NCBI RefSeq assembly: GCF_016906535.1
Contig: NC_057370.1
Span: 124,001-188,000 of the forward strand
DNA length: 64,000 nt
Source: Rhizoctonia solani
Lineage: Eukaryota; Basidiomycota; Agaricomycetes; Cantharellales; Ceratobasidiaceae
Direction of reading: 5' to 3'
The notes beneath the pieces were generated by a model. It ran no database searches, had not been told where the DNA came from, and saw only the letters and a list, made by a program, of their open reading frames with translations. The translations under genes were made by a program, and so were the position numbers. Positions 20,862 through 32,236 of the stretch are shown here, one piece after another. Position 1 is the first letter of the stretch; each line of letters begins with the position of its first letter.

Positions 20862-22828
20862 GCTGGCAGAAAATGAATGAGAATTGTTCAAATGAAAAGA
20901 CAACGAGCGAGAATGGTGGTTGGAATGTCGAATGATAGCCGAGAGTCGATTATATAGTCATGGAGAACGCCAAGCACGTGGATTTTCAAGGTTCGATCGT
21001 GGATGTACCTGATTAACTGATCGAGGAATAAAGGGTTTCATTTGTAATATTGACGCTGCCGAGGCCCCGATCTTAATGGCCATATGGTCTGGTTGTGCAA
21101 ATTATCAAGTGACCCCCAGCTCTGCGATCTCAATGAAGTTTACCCAGAATACTCAGGATAGTACGAGTGAATATATGCTAGATTTCTCCTTGAAAAACGA
21201 CCAACGGTGATAAGACATTGGAACTAGGCGCCAAAATCACTATGGAGACCAGCGGAGCCGATCCCACAGCAGAAACTGTGTTACGCCAATGACACAATGA
21301 AATAGAAAGTGGCATGAACAATCCACGGCTTCAAGGCAAGGATACCCGCGGCACCAAAGGAGCTGTTTTCATCATGCTGAGAAAATCCCACGTCCAGGTA
21401 CCACCCGGATTCCGCATTTCGTCTTCAGGTTCACCTGCGTGGTTGGAAATTGATTTCGTTTGACGATCGAGGAGCTATGCTTGAAGGGACGTAGTCAAGC
21501 TAATTGTGTATTTTAATTTTTTGATACCTGAGTACACAGATTGATTAAGGTCCAAGAAATACAAGTTGAAACAACTTAGAGTTGCACTTGGGCGTCAGGA
21601 ACCAGACTTACTTAAGGATGCGGAACGGTCAGGCAATTACGCCCTTTGTCCGTCTTTGATATTATTTCATGGCGAATGGGTAACACCCAGGGAAGAGATA
21701 TGGAACCGTCCGGTATTTCCCCGTGGCTTGATTAGAACTTGTCACCAAGAAAACATTGGGGAGATCCGAAAATAGGATGTCGGGTTTGACTCAGAGGGGT
21801 TGGATGTTGGTTGTCAGGTCTATTCAAGTGAAATCGAGCCCAGAGGCCAAGTGTGCCTATGTCACGTTGTATCCTGGGATCACGGTTCTAAGCAGATGAG
21901 GAAGATATAAAACCTGCAGAAAAGGAAACTTAATAGTCCACGATTATGTTCCGCCACTTCCTAGCGACTTGAAGTTATCTGGTTTTGGTCAGTTGCTATA
22001 CAAATATATAAGTCGTGTTTCGCCAACCACACGGCTAACGACACAGATGTAGGGGAATAAATCAGTCGATAGCCAGAGTTGAGGGGTTACGAAACGCCCA
22101 GGCATGAGAGCAGGCGAATCCGATCCGACTTCTTAATTGACCTTGTACCAGGTATACTGAACTGACTCAGGCAAATGAAACACGACCCTGATCCACTGCA
22201 GGATCATGATAGTTTCGTACCAAAAAACCCTTGCCCAAGAATTGAATGTATTGGGGCGTTCAGCATAAATGACGTAGTTTCAGCTTTATGAAGAAGAGGA
22301 AGGAAAGTATGAAATAAATTATACAGAAGAAATGCGACCAGAGTCACCACGTGTTTTTGGGCATCCGTACCCTAGGGCTACCATCAGAGCGTTTTCAGCG
22401 CACTGGTTCAGCTTTGTATCCTGATTTCTCTACTACTTCTACATAGCCTGTGCCCGGAAACTCTCCACTTGAGGTCATCGAAAACCGAGGAAATAAGGTA
22501 GAGTCGGGCTTGCCTTGTGAGGTTCGGTGAGCTCCGGTCGTTAAACGGGTGGATAGCGCTCAGCCGGTGGCGCCATATGGCGCATTAGAGTTAAAGGATC
22601 AACCCAAATCGTGCTAGAACACTTGGTATAATACATGCGTTCAACATCGTTGAATACTCGCTAAAGTACCAGTGCCTCCTGCGAATCATGATATCCTTAA
22701 CCCAGGTGCAGGTGCTTGAACCTTGAATGACCATGTTGGTTGATCGAAACTGGCTTATCTAAACAAGCACTTTTATACTCTGCTCAGAAACAGCTTTGTC
22801 GACTTCCCACCTCTCCCTTCTCCAAGCC
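20862..22828. other. Long intergenic region
   Basis: About 2 kb without a gene I can support. It includes the promoter of paralog 2 (TATATAA on the minus strand at 20950-20956, 89 bp from its start). The rest is ordinary mixed sequence with no strong repeat seen. Confidence 0.5.
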
Positions 22829-24626
22829 ATGTTCGCGGCAGCAACTGTACAGGCCCCGGTCCCTCAGTTGGTCTCCTATACGGTCTTCCCCAGTGGAGGT
22901 AAGTGGTAGCTGGCCTAGCCACAGGCGCAACAAGTGATGATAATCGGGTGTAGCGATGAAAATCCTTTCGGCTAGTATCCATTTCGCGGGTTCCTCTATA
23001 CTAGCCTACTGCATCGCGCGTCGAATAAGGATGATTCAGATGACCTCAATAAATGACGTGAAGAATCTGTCGTGGCCACGGCTAAATGTTGTGCTCATAC
23101 TAACTATCTCTTGGCTCTTCGTTTTCGGAAGTGGGTATTTATTTTTCCAGTGTATTGGCATATGTTCATGATTTCATTAGCCGGGATGCTTATTCACGGG
23201 GTCGGGATGTCGCATTCGCTCAACGCTTGCGTGTCGGGCCTGTTCTTATGTATTTGGTTATATGCGCTGAGTAAGGTTTTCATTTACACCTTCTTGACGG
23301 AAAAGGTGGGCTAGTCTGATCCAGACATAAAGCATTACTTGCTAAAAGAATATATTGAAATAATATAGGTTCGGATTGTATGGGATGTTGTAGCACAGCC
23401 GCGCCTGCGCTCACCAGTGTACCTTACTTGCCTTGCGGTAATGTTACCGGTATGTTATTATCGAGCACTTGAATTGCAGGGCACTGAGCTCATATCGCGG
23501 CCACAGTTTGGTGCAATGCCAGCCTTGATGACAGTAGGACGAATCGCCTTCTTAAAGCCTGATATGGCTTGTGTCATTGGATTGAAACCATTTTCGTACG
23601 AGTTCCCCTCCCCTTTGAGAACCACTATTTACGCCGTCCAATCAGATCAATTTCGTTGCTGGTATATGACTTGTTTATAAACGTAAGTCTCGGAGGATCC
23701 GTTTGGACAAATAAATTCTGAAAGAACGATAGATCTTCCTCAACGTTATGTTCCTGTGGCCTTTACTTCGTTCAAAAATAACTAGTCCTCGACTGGTTAA
23801 GCTTGCCCGTCGCAACATGGTGTACGTGCAATCATTAACTCATAGGCGCTAGGCTAACTATTTGAACGCGTAGAGCTGCGGTAGTTGCGCTTGCCACTTC
23901 AGGAACCAACATTGCCCTATTAACAGTGCTCGAACGCGAATTAGGATGGGTGTGTTTAGCTAACTGCGCTATAGATGTAGGTGTACTACCTTAACTGTAC
24001 CCGGCACGAATAATCAACAACAATTTCAGGTTATACTCAATGCAATTGTGATATTTTGGTTAACGGTCCCCACAAACGACTTGTCTATAAGTGATCTATC
24101 CCATCATCCGTGCCATACTCAGCCACAGATTTCATATGGCGGACCAGATTGCGAGAGCTCCATTCACAAACCCCAATCGATCAAAGCTCCATCCGCATAT
24201 AACCCCTCTATTGCACACAGGTCCCAGGTATCTCTCGGGGGTGTTATTGTCGGCAACAAGCCTACATACATTCCCCCTCCCGTTTACCCGGCTACTATTG
24301 CAGAAGTTAATGAACTACGATACACAGCTGGCCTCTCAGATTTTCCAGTATCGCCCACAGTTCCATCGACCTCACTGGGCAACATGTCCATGCTTGCCAG
24401 TTCACTGAATGACAACATTAGCTCAGGGAGGAGATCAACCGGTCTCCGTTCGCTCGGAGAGTTTTTCGGAGTATCAAAAGTCAAAGCAGAAAAGGAAATG
24501 GAGGTTCATATCTCCGTGGTCACTCAAGAAAATGTCGAAATGGGTCATCTGGAGAGCTATCAAGCCAAAAATGATGACGATGACAGCCTCGATCAATCTA
24601 AACTGAAGAGTGGGTGGTACAAATAA
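22829..24626 (+). CDS. Multi-pass membrane protein with cytoplasmic Ser-rich tail
   Basis: Start MFAAATVQAPVPQL at 22829, with a first intron 22899-22953. Hydrophobic segments follow: ASIHFAGSSILAYCIA, NVVLILTISWLFVFGS, MFMISLAGMLIHGVGM, ACVSGLFLCIWLYALS, YLTCLAVMLP, then I-F-L-N-V-M-F-L-W-P-L after an intron ending at 23732, A-A-V-V-A-L-A-T-S-G-T-N-I-A-L-L, and V-I-L-N-A-I-V-I-F-W-L-T. That makes about seven membrane spans. The last exon (24030-24626) is a Ser/Pro-rich tail of about 190 residues ending KSGWYK. One frame break occurs at a T run at 23142-23146; with one more T the frame continues. The family is a fungal seven-helix-like transmembrane protein I cannot name. Role unknown. Confidence 0.7.
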
Positions 24627-25166
24627 ATGAGCCACCCGGAGAACATGGACCTTTATCACTCTTTTCGTGCAGACTGGTTCTTCATGTGTATAATATAATT
24701 GTGTCACTACACTCTACGCTATATATTCAAATTTATCGGCATAAAAGCACTTCCCGCTATGGTTGAATTAATAGTTGAACATTTGGGAGATAGTGTTCCA
24801 AATTTGGTAATTATCTTAGATACAAAGTACGGAACGTGACTCAACAAGTTGCCATGCTCCGAGAATGCTTCTAGGCAAGCAAGTTTGTCATTCAAATTCT
24901 AGTGGTGTGGGAATTTTCCTCTATCGCAATGCCCGTAAACGACAAACCTCGAGAAAAGTACGATGCAGACAAGATATACGAATTTAAAATCAAGGAAGGA
25001 GATGACGACTGGGGATGTCCATGCGGACTATAACCTCGTAACGGCGGCCAAATTCATCTGGTGTATACCTGAGATCGAACTGGTAATAGATTTTTTTTCC
25101 TCTACCCCATATCTTGAGTGGGTAGTGATCAACATTCAAGTGGTTAACCATATGCGGCAAGCCCGG
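24627..25166. other. Intergenic region
   Basis: 3' flank of the membrane-protein gene, AT-rich, with no gene recognised. Confidence 0.5.
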
Positions 25167-25377
25167 TACTCTACGGCGCCCCGAAAATCTCGGGAGTGCT
25201 CCGGGACTCGCTATTGTCGGCAAGCATTCCGGAGCCTTTGGTATGGCGCTCAGAAGGGCTCGTGGGGTGCTCCCAAGTGCTTGCCGAGCAGTCCGGATTC
25301 ACCGGATCCTAACGAGGAGGTTCCCAGAACCGGAGCAGTCCAGAGCGCTCCCGGGTTTTTGGGGCCCCTGTAGAGTA
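25167..25377. mobile_element. MITE-like inverted-repeat element, 211 bp
   Basis: The left end TACTCTACGGCGCCCCGAAA and the right end (reverse complement) TACTCTACAGGGGCCCCAAA are imperfect inverted repeats extending about 35 bp. Inner words also mirror each other (CGGCAAGCATT at about 25218 against AGTGCTTGCCG at about 25275). The element is GC-rich against AT-rich flanks, and TA occurs at both outer borders, compatible with TA target duplication as in Tc1/mariner-type MITEs. No coding capacity. Confidence 0.7.
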
Positions 25378-26694
25378 GGTGGATGACCAGAAGTTATGTG
25401 AAGAGCTCCGACATCAGGATATCTGTTTCGTAGGGGAGGACTGAATGTGTCATTGAATTATAATATAGGTTCATCAATCATGTCCTTTCCAACAGCGATC
25501 AAAGTTAGTTAAAAAGTAGGGTGCTCGGAATTTCCCATGATGGTAGTGATGACGATGCTAGCCAGAGTAAACAAAAGACACAAGGGTGGATCGACAGAAA
25601 CATCTCGCTAACTCAAAGGAGTTGCGATACGAAATTTTAGGTGCAGTATTCAGTAAACTAGCACAGAAATTTCCTTCACACGTACGTGTAGTGCGGAAGG
25701 AAAGCTCGGCTGCGAGTTTGCTCATGGAAAGTAAGCTTTAGTATATGACCTTGACTGAAAATATGCAAGTCTATGGAGTTTTTGTATGTCGATACATTCA
25801 AAAGAAGCTAGAAAAAACCACGAGTGTATTCAGATCCAAGCGAGCATACGCGAAAATCAAGCCAAGTTCCATTCTCTCACAGTAAAAACAGCCATTACAA
25901 CCGAGGTTTATGACCCGTAGCCACTTGACCTATGCTTCGGTCGCTGTTATGTATGCGATGCGGGTTCTGTAGGGAGTACAAGTGGGGGAGCCCGTGGCCG
26001 CCCGAAGACGTCCTAGGGAAGTCGGTCTGGCTACCCGAGACTGCGACCGCCCGGATCGAAGGCTTGAGGTGGCACAGACCCGCGCAGGATGGATACGACA
26101 GGAACGGATATATAATAAGACGGGTAAGATACAAAAAAAATATGCGACAGAAACTGACGTACGGTGGGTGGGTATTGAAAAACGTGGGAACAGGGTAAAT
26201 CCTCGCGCTCAGTACGCCATTCCAAGGTTGCAGTATGGAATGGTGTTTGGTCCGACTCACGTAACCACCACCTCCGGCCTCGGTCAAGTGCCACATGTGG
26301 TGCCTTCACGCGCTGCCACTCACTCGCCCACCGGGACCTTTCGGAATTGAGGCTACTTGGTACTGCGGGCATGGGGCAAAGTGCCTATCGCGAGATGAAT
26401 TAAGCACAAAATTGGCAATGCCCAACTTTCTCACAATATTGGTCATCTAGACTTGTGGCTCGTGGCTCAATGTAACCTTCGTGAGTAGCCGAAGGTAGTC
26501 TTGAAGTTTAAGGAAGCCCTGAAGCTGCAGTGTGGAGGAAAAGTTGTTTTCAATCGAACTTCTTAATGAACCTCGGGCTGAAAAAGATAACGAGTTGATA
26601 AACCAAAGTTCGTGAAACAGGGTGGTATTAGCAGAAGTATTACAACAATAGTCTAGGTATCTAACAAATCATTGAAAGTATGTAAGGGTGTCGC
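25378..26694. other. Intergenic region with a GC-rich island
   Basis: A GC-rich block at about 25925-26345 stands out from AT-rich flanks. It has weak inverted words at its ends (GCCACTTGACC near 25919 against GGTCAAGTGCC near 26282) and may be a decayed non-coding transposon. No supported gene. Confidence 0.45.
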
Positions 26695-27431
26695 TCAACC
26701 AATCAAACCCAGCACCTTGGCACATTGGGTCAAGTCAAGCTGCATTATTGCACTGGTCTTGACATCAACAATCCTATTAACCGGTTCATGAGTGAAGCGT
26801 TATCTTGCACGAATCTATAACACTTACTTCTTGAGTACAAGCACAAGGATACCTGCAAACAATCCTTCGATAGTAACGAGTAGGCCCTTGAGAACGATGT
26901 CGATTTCGCCGCACAGACCGACAACAAAGTCAGCTCCAAACTTGCGTGAAAGTTTTAACAACATTTTAATGAGAATCTGAACAGAATAGGCACCGGTCAG
27001 CGCGCTGGTTGGTAACATAGAATCCCACACACCTCTATAATGCATGCCACGCGAACCGCTATGTCAGCTGTAGCCGTGGCATCAACGTTGACCTTTCCAA
27101 GCTGCTCCAAAGATTTGGTGGTAGTTTGAACTTCGACAACGACTTGATTCATTACAGCCTTAGCTTCATCGGACGTTTTTGCCTTAACTGTGGATCAAAG
27201 ATAAGTGCGATGACACTGATAGGAGCAGTATAGGCAGTTACTGCAAGCATCTAGCTGTTTCCGCATCACCGCCTCAAGTGTAGTAAGCTGAGATAAGCTT
27301 CCTTCCTCCCCACGGGCTGACACGGCGCGCGACTTGTGGATCGACATTCGGGAACTGGGCGAAGCGCAGACCAAGGTGGTCAACGAGAGCACTAACAGAA
27401 AGATATTCACAACGCGTCCAAACGCAAGCAT
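26695..27431 (-). CDS. Small secreted protein, paralog 3 (190 aa, 4 exons)
   Basis: Exons 27431-27242, 27187-27033, 26976-26828 and 26773-26695 (190, 155, 149, 79 nt), phases 1, 0, 2. The signal peptide reads M-L-A-F-G-R-V-V-N-I-F-L-L-V-L-S-L. Exon 2 gives K-T-S-D-E-A-K-A-V-M-N-Q-V-V-V-E-V and exon 3 a helical L-I-K-M-L-L-K-L-S-R-K-F-G stretch with two cysteines. TATATAA lies 82 bp upstream (27513-27519, minus strand). Same family as 18837 and 20136. No known domain. Confidence 0.85.
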
Positions 27432-29406
27432 GGTGCTAGAAAAGAGTGTGTTTACAGGGACAAGAACAACTGAAAAAGAGGATGTTGGGTCGCTGTCATG
27501 CTGAGCGCCCCTTTATATAGTTGTTGCAAAAGCCAAGAACATCGAATTTCAAACCCGAGTGTTTGACGTACCTGTATCACCTGATCGAGGATAGAATCGC
27601 TGGATTTGAACACCAAGCTATCCCGCGCATTCAATTTGACCACAAACCAACTGAACCAGAATGTGGATATGAACTCACAATGAAACTTATTTGGGTGCTT
27701 TTCATGTACATATTAGTAATCAAAATGGGAATCAGTAACCAAGGCTATAAAAACAAAAACCCTGCCCCCCACTGGGACCAGGATAGGAACGAGTTGGTTT
27801 CAGAGATGGCTGATGGAGCAAGATAGAGAGTAGAGACGCCAGTTACCAGCAGTTTTTCAGGCATGATAGGTGATAATTTAATCACCTTGAATATTTAGTT
27901 CGTTTGCTACAGTAATACTGTATGTACGTACGCGCGCCACTGTATGTGGACAAGATACCGGGATTCGTTGCGATATTCGAAAAGCGACCATTTAGAGTAC
28001 AATTTGAATCATCAATGAGCTGGTAGATCGGTATTTTTTGGTATGCATACTAGAAATCGGTGTAGGTCATACTACCTTTTAGGCCAACTCTAACTGAAAA
28101 CGACACGCAGTTCTTCATCATCTTGTCCCCCACAGAGTGCTGGATACGTGTCCATTGGCTGCAAGAATAAATTATGTAAATACACTCTTTTCTCATTGGA
28201 AAATTTCCGGCTGAAATTTCTCTCATGAAATCGGCTATTTACTGAGCCAATCTCTTCAGTTTTGTACGTGAATATATTGGTCCATAATGACGGCTTACAT
28301 GCGTAAGCTGGCCAAGGGCACATACTGAATAGACTGGTAATTTACTTAAGGATTCACTTAGCCTTAGGCCAGTACAGCCCGAGAAGAGGGGGGGTATATA
28401 TGCACTGGGAAAGTGATACGACCGGGACCGGCGGGTGAACATGGGTGAGAGGCGGAGAGGCGGTACGCCAAACCGGGGTGCCAGCGGGACCGCGCCACCG
28501 AGCGAGCAGGGTGAGCGGCCGAACTACGCCGTATACGGGTCGAGGTGGGGGCGGGTAGGACTCACAGAAAAAGGGGGGAAGCTGGTGAGTGAAACTGCGA
28601 GCGACAGTGAGCTCGCAGGATGTGGTAAGGAAGGAAAGTAGCTGGAGGCGCAAGCACCGAGCCATGGTATTATCAGACTGGAACAAATATAAAACATAAG
28701 TGGGAAGCGGCAGTCCATGTCCCTGCCTGGGCTGCCCAGTATAAGTTTTGCGGCCTCCACGGGTCCCGTCGCAAAACCCCACCAATTTATATATCAAAAC
28801 AAAATCCGAAAAGAGAGATCATCCAAAGTTGTATACTGATTCGCATAGGAATACACTCTCTGGCCCCGAATATCAAGATAAGGCAAATCCAATCTGTAAA
28901 CATTCAAACATACCAATAAATTGCACCCGAATTCTGAAGGGAGAGTGATGCCTTTACAGAACCATCACTAAAGCATGGGCACAGTAGCTCCCCTAGAAAG
29001 CCTCAGGTAGTAAAACAATTTTAATTAGCACACTTTAGAATTATTTTTGAAGGTTGAGATCCCAGATCCCATTAATCCTTATGACTGGAGACAACCGATG
29101 GATGTATAATTATGTCTGAAATGAATATGCCTAATATATCAACCGATGACAATCATGGGGAAGATACTGTAATGCATATATCCTCTGGTCCCGAATAGGC
29201 AGCGGCTTAGAATAGCCGGCCCCGGTGCTTCAAGCTCCGAGATTCTCTTCCATAGTTCTCTGACAGCGAAGCTTGGGGAGTTTCCTTAAATATCCAACCC
29301 TGGTGCCTGAACCCTTTTCTTGTGTGGACACTTGATAAAAGTACAGAGTATATAAAGCCGTGCCTTTTGGGAGGTATGTTTACCCTTCCACACGTACTGA
29401 GCTCTC
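27432..29406. other. Intergenic region with a GC-rich island
   Basis: Contains a GC-rich block at about 28380-28770 whose right edge has a small hairpin (GTTTTGCG at 28746 against CGCAAAAC at 28771). The open frames in it are a by-product of composition. No gene supported. Confidence 0.45.
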
Positions 29407-30807
29407 ATGCGTCTTTTCGCAATCATATCGACTGCTATTTTAGCAACGCCAGTATGGAGTTGGGGTAGTGAAGGTGGGTGAATAGGTTCCTGTGCCTTGC
29501 ATCTCGGGGGATTTATGTCTTCGATAGGGCATAAAATCACCGCAACGATTGCACAGATTCACCTTTTACCATCCGCACGCGAAGCTGTATGCTCCATTTT
29601 AAAACAAAACTTGACCACCTGCAACCTCGCAAGTGTAGCGTCATGGCCGGACGAGATAAAAAAAGACAAGAAATTAAGTGATAAGTGGAAGTATGTCTCG
29701 CAAGCGTCTATCTCCACACGAGCTCAACTAACTATTATCTAGATGGTCTTTTGGTCTTCATTTTGTGAATGGAGTCGATGATAACCCACCCAAAGATTGT
29801 TCATTTGGTACCAAGGGTTGGACATCCCCCAATAATATTCTCACGGCTACGGTAAACATGACTCGTAACATTCAGCCTTCGTCCTCGTAGGTCATATTCA
29901 CTGCGATTACTATCAATGTTTGACATGATAAACAGCGTTGATCGAGACATTTCACTACGTTTCTTGACCCATTTCCTTGGAGATATCCATCAGCCCTTCC
30001 ATGGAGCTGGACTTTTTAAGGGGGCTAATAATAGTGTGTTCCGTTTGCCAATTAACTCGCTTTCCGCCCTAAATGTTTAGCATAGTACCCGTGCTTTATG
30101 GTGATAATAAAACCAGTGGGTTCGATTCATTTGCATCCTCTATTTTATCTTACTCATTGATACAGACGTGCACGCCGTATGGGACGATTTCCTAATCCTA
30201 AAACGGATCAATTTGCTCACAAATTACACAAGCCCATTGCCAACGAACCTCAATTTGACTCTTTCTCCATCGGTTCTAGCGCTTAATAGACGTATCGAAT
30301 CGGCACTCACTGGCTCCAACTATGACCCCCTTGTCCGATGGATTGTATTGGAAGGAATCTACGGATGGTGGGGTATTGAGCATCAAGACTGGACCATCTG
30401 TCCGCAATACAAAGGCGGGCGTGGATTAGCCAGCTGGTCCTCGGATTTGAACCTCCATTCGAGGACCCGACTGACTTGCCTGTGTGCCCTTATTACTGGG
30501 CTACACCAACCCATGAAATGTTGTGTGGATTCATTTGGCGTCCCGATTTCAAAGGCGTGGAGGACATGAAAGACGCGGAATATACAGTGGTAAGCCTCTT
30601 TTGATCTGGGTAGAATCTAAATTCACTGCATTTGGAGCACAGCAACTCAATGGAACGGAATACACTGGCCGCATTCATGATGAAAAACTAGTCGAGAAGC
30701 AACTTGCGCTTGGCGGAATACGTTTAGCTGGAATAATAAATGAAGTTCTCGCAACTGAGGATGAAAAGCTCGAATTCGGCGTTTTACCAAGCCTCTCTGC
30801 GTCGTAG
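29407..30807 (+). CDS. Secreted S1/P1-type nuclease
   Basis: Zinc-dependent single-strand nuclease/3'-nucleotidase. A signal peptide (MRLFAIISTAILATPVWS) is followed by mature N-terminal W-G-S-E-G-H, supplying the Trp1 and His6 type ligands. Other ligands are visible: W-P-D-E-I, L-H-F-V-N, H-F-L-G-D-I-H-Q-P-F-H and H-A-V-W-D-D. The C-terminal V-E-K-Q-L-A-L-G-G-I-R-L-A motif ends at 30807. Introns: about 29468-29520, 29693-29741, 29902-29949, about 30040-30172 and 30588-30640. The fourth intron is long and its donor is uncertain. The frame changes by one base at 30449 (a G run), between S-W-S-S-D-L and E-P-P-F-E-D, so the gene is either broken or carries an assembly error. All metal ligands are present. 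Confidence 0.82.
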
Positions 30808-32236
30808 ACTCTGTTACTTATCCTGTACTTTTAGTCTCAATAAATTCCACTATAAGAGTTTATCGAATTGGTTTAAAACGCAGAGGATTGTTTCCTGAGT
30901 GTGGTGGATGGGAATTTTTTGACCCTGCGAAGTGAATTTTTTCAACTATTGACCATAAAATGTATAACGGGTCAAACCCAAGGAAGCGGACTCCAAGTTG
31001 AAAAGGTAATTATAGTCACACTTAAGAGGCACTGAACCTCGGGGGTTCATTGAGATGGCTATACCCTCACCAGCGTAAAAGGTGGCTTTGTGCACAACTA
31101 CAATAAACCCCCGACTAACACCTGTGTCTGGCTCCACGGAGCGATGTGGGATGTTTTCAACTTGAAGCCACTCAATTTGCCCCAACGCCGGGGGAGTCCA
31201 CACTGGGCCACTACCAGATTGCAGCTCGTCTCGATTGCTTTGTTTGAACAAATTCGGCCAAGTCCCCATCGACTTCACAAATTGAGCATTATTTTTAGTA
31301 CTTGTCCCTGTATCTTATCTAATACAGTATGAGTTATCTTGTCTGAGTCGGTGGAAGTACCTTATAGAGGCCGAATTGATGCGTATAAGGTGGTCAAAGT
31401 TAGTCCCGATCCGGTGGTAGCTATGTGAGGATTGAACACCTGAGTCGGGATAGCTAATTCATCTTGTGAGAACGGATGCGGTTAGAGCATATGCGCATGT
31501 ACCCAGCGTGTACACCAAATTGACTGACTCCCTTTCACAATGAAAAAGTCTTGATATCAGGGCGAGAGTCATTGCTCGGATATATTTCAATTGGACGTGC
31601 GCCAAATGAATTAGTTAGTCACAGATGACGAGAAAATATACCCTCAATATTTTCGCTTAGAGTCTCAGGGTAACGTTAATCTTAAACAGAGCAAACCAGG
31701 TTCATTTGATCTGTGTGAAATTGAATCGAACGGATTTACGGCCATTTGACCATCCTGATGATGAGTTCAATAACTATTTCTAGTGGTCAAGAACCGTTGA
31801 GAGTGAGTGATTCAACAATGACGCTGCTCGAACTGAATCGTCAAACAGTATGTTTGTGACTCTGTTGTATTTGGCTCGATCTGGTTAGAGTCAGATTCGT
31901 TCGTCTATGAAAAACTAGACTTTGCTAATGTTCAAAAATCTAACAATAAAGCATTCCCTAAACTTTAGGGAGATTTGTCCTTGGCGCATAATAATTTCAG
32001 AGCCAATGATCTGAAGGTGGTTTTCGCGTGCCGGTATTTGCCAACACCGGGCGAATTTGGCCAACTGAGCCAGGCTGTGCCGGTGCAAGCGCCCAGCCGT
32101 AACGTAACGCTCTTGACGCTTTCGTACAACTGACGGCACCGCATCGGGCTGCCATCTGAGTTCGTGGTATTTAATCTCTCGGCGGTTTGTACGTACAGTA
32201 CCGAACTTCACCTCCCCGTACAATCATTAATTTGAA
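30808..32236. other. Intergenic region
   Basis: No supported gene in 1.4 kb; the right end is the promoter of the phospholipase gene. The open frame on the minus strand at 31915-32223 has no recognisable features. Confidence 0.5.

Noticed and set aside
28439..28641. Open frame in the GC-rich island
   Set aside because: It is low-complexity Arg/Gly-rich sequence with open frames on both strands, as expected from composition.
31915..32223. Minus-strand frame divergent from PLD
   Set aside because: No domain, no homologous frame seen, and it falls in the expected PLD promoter.
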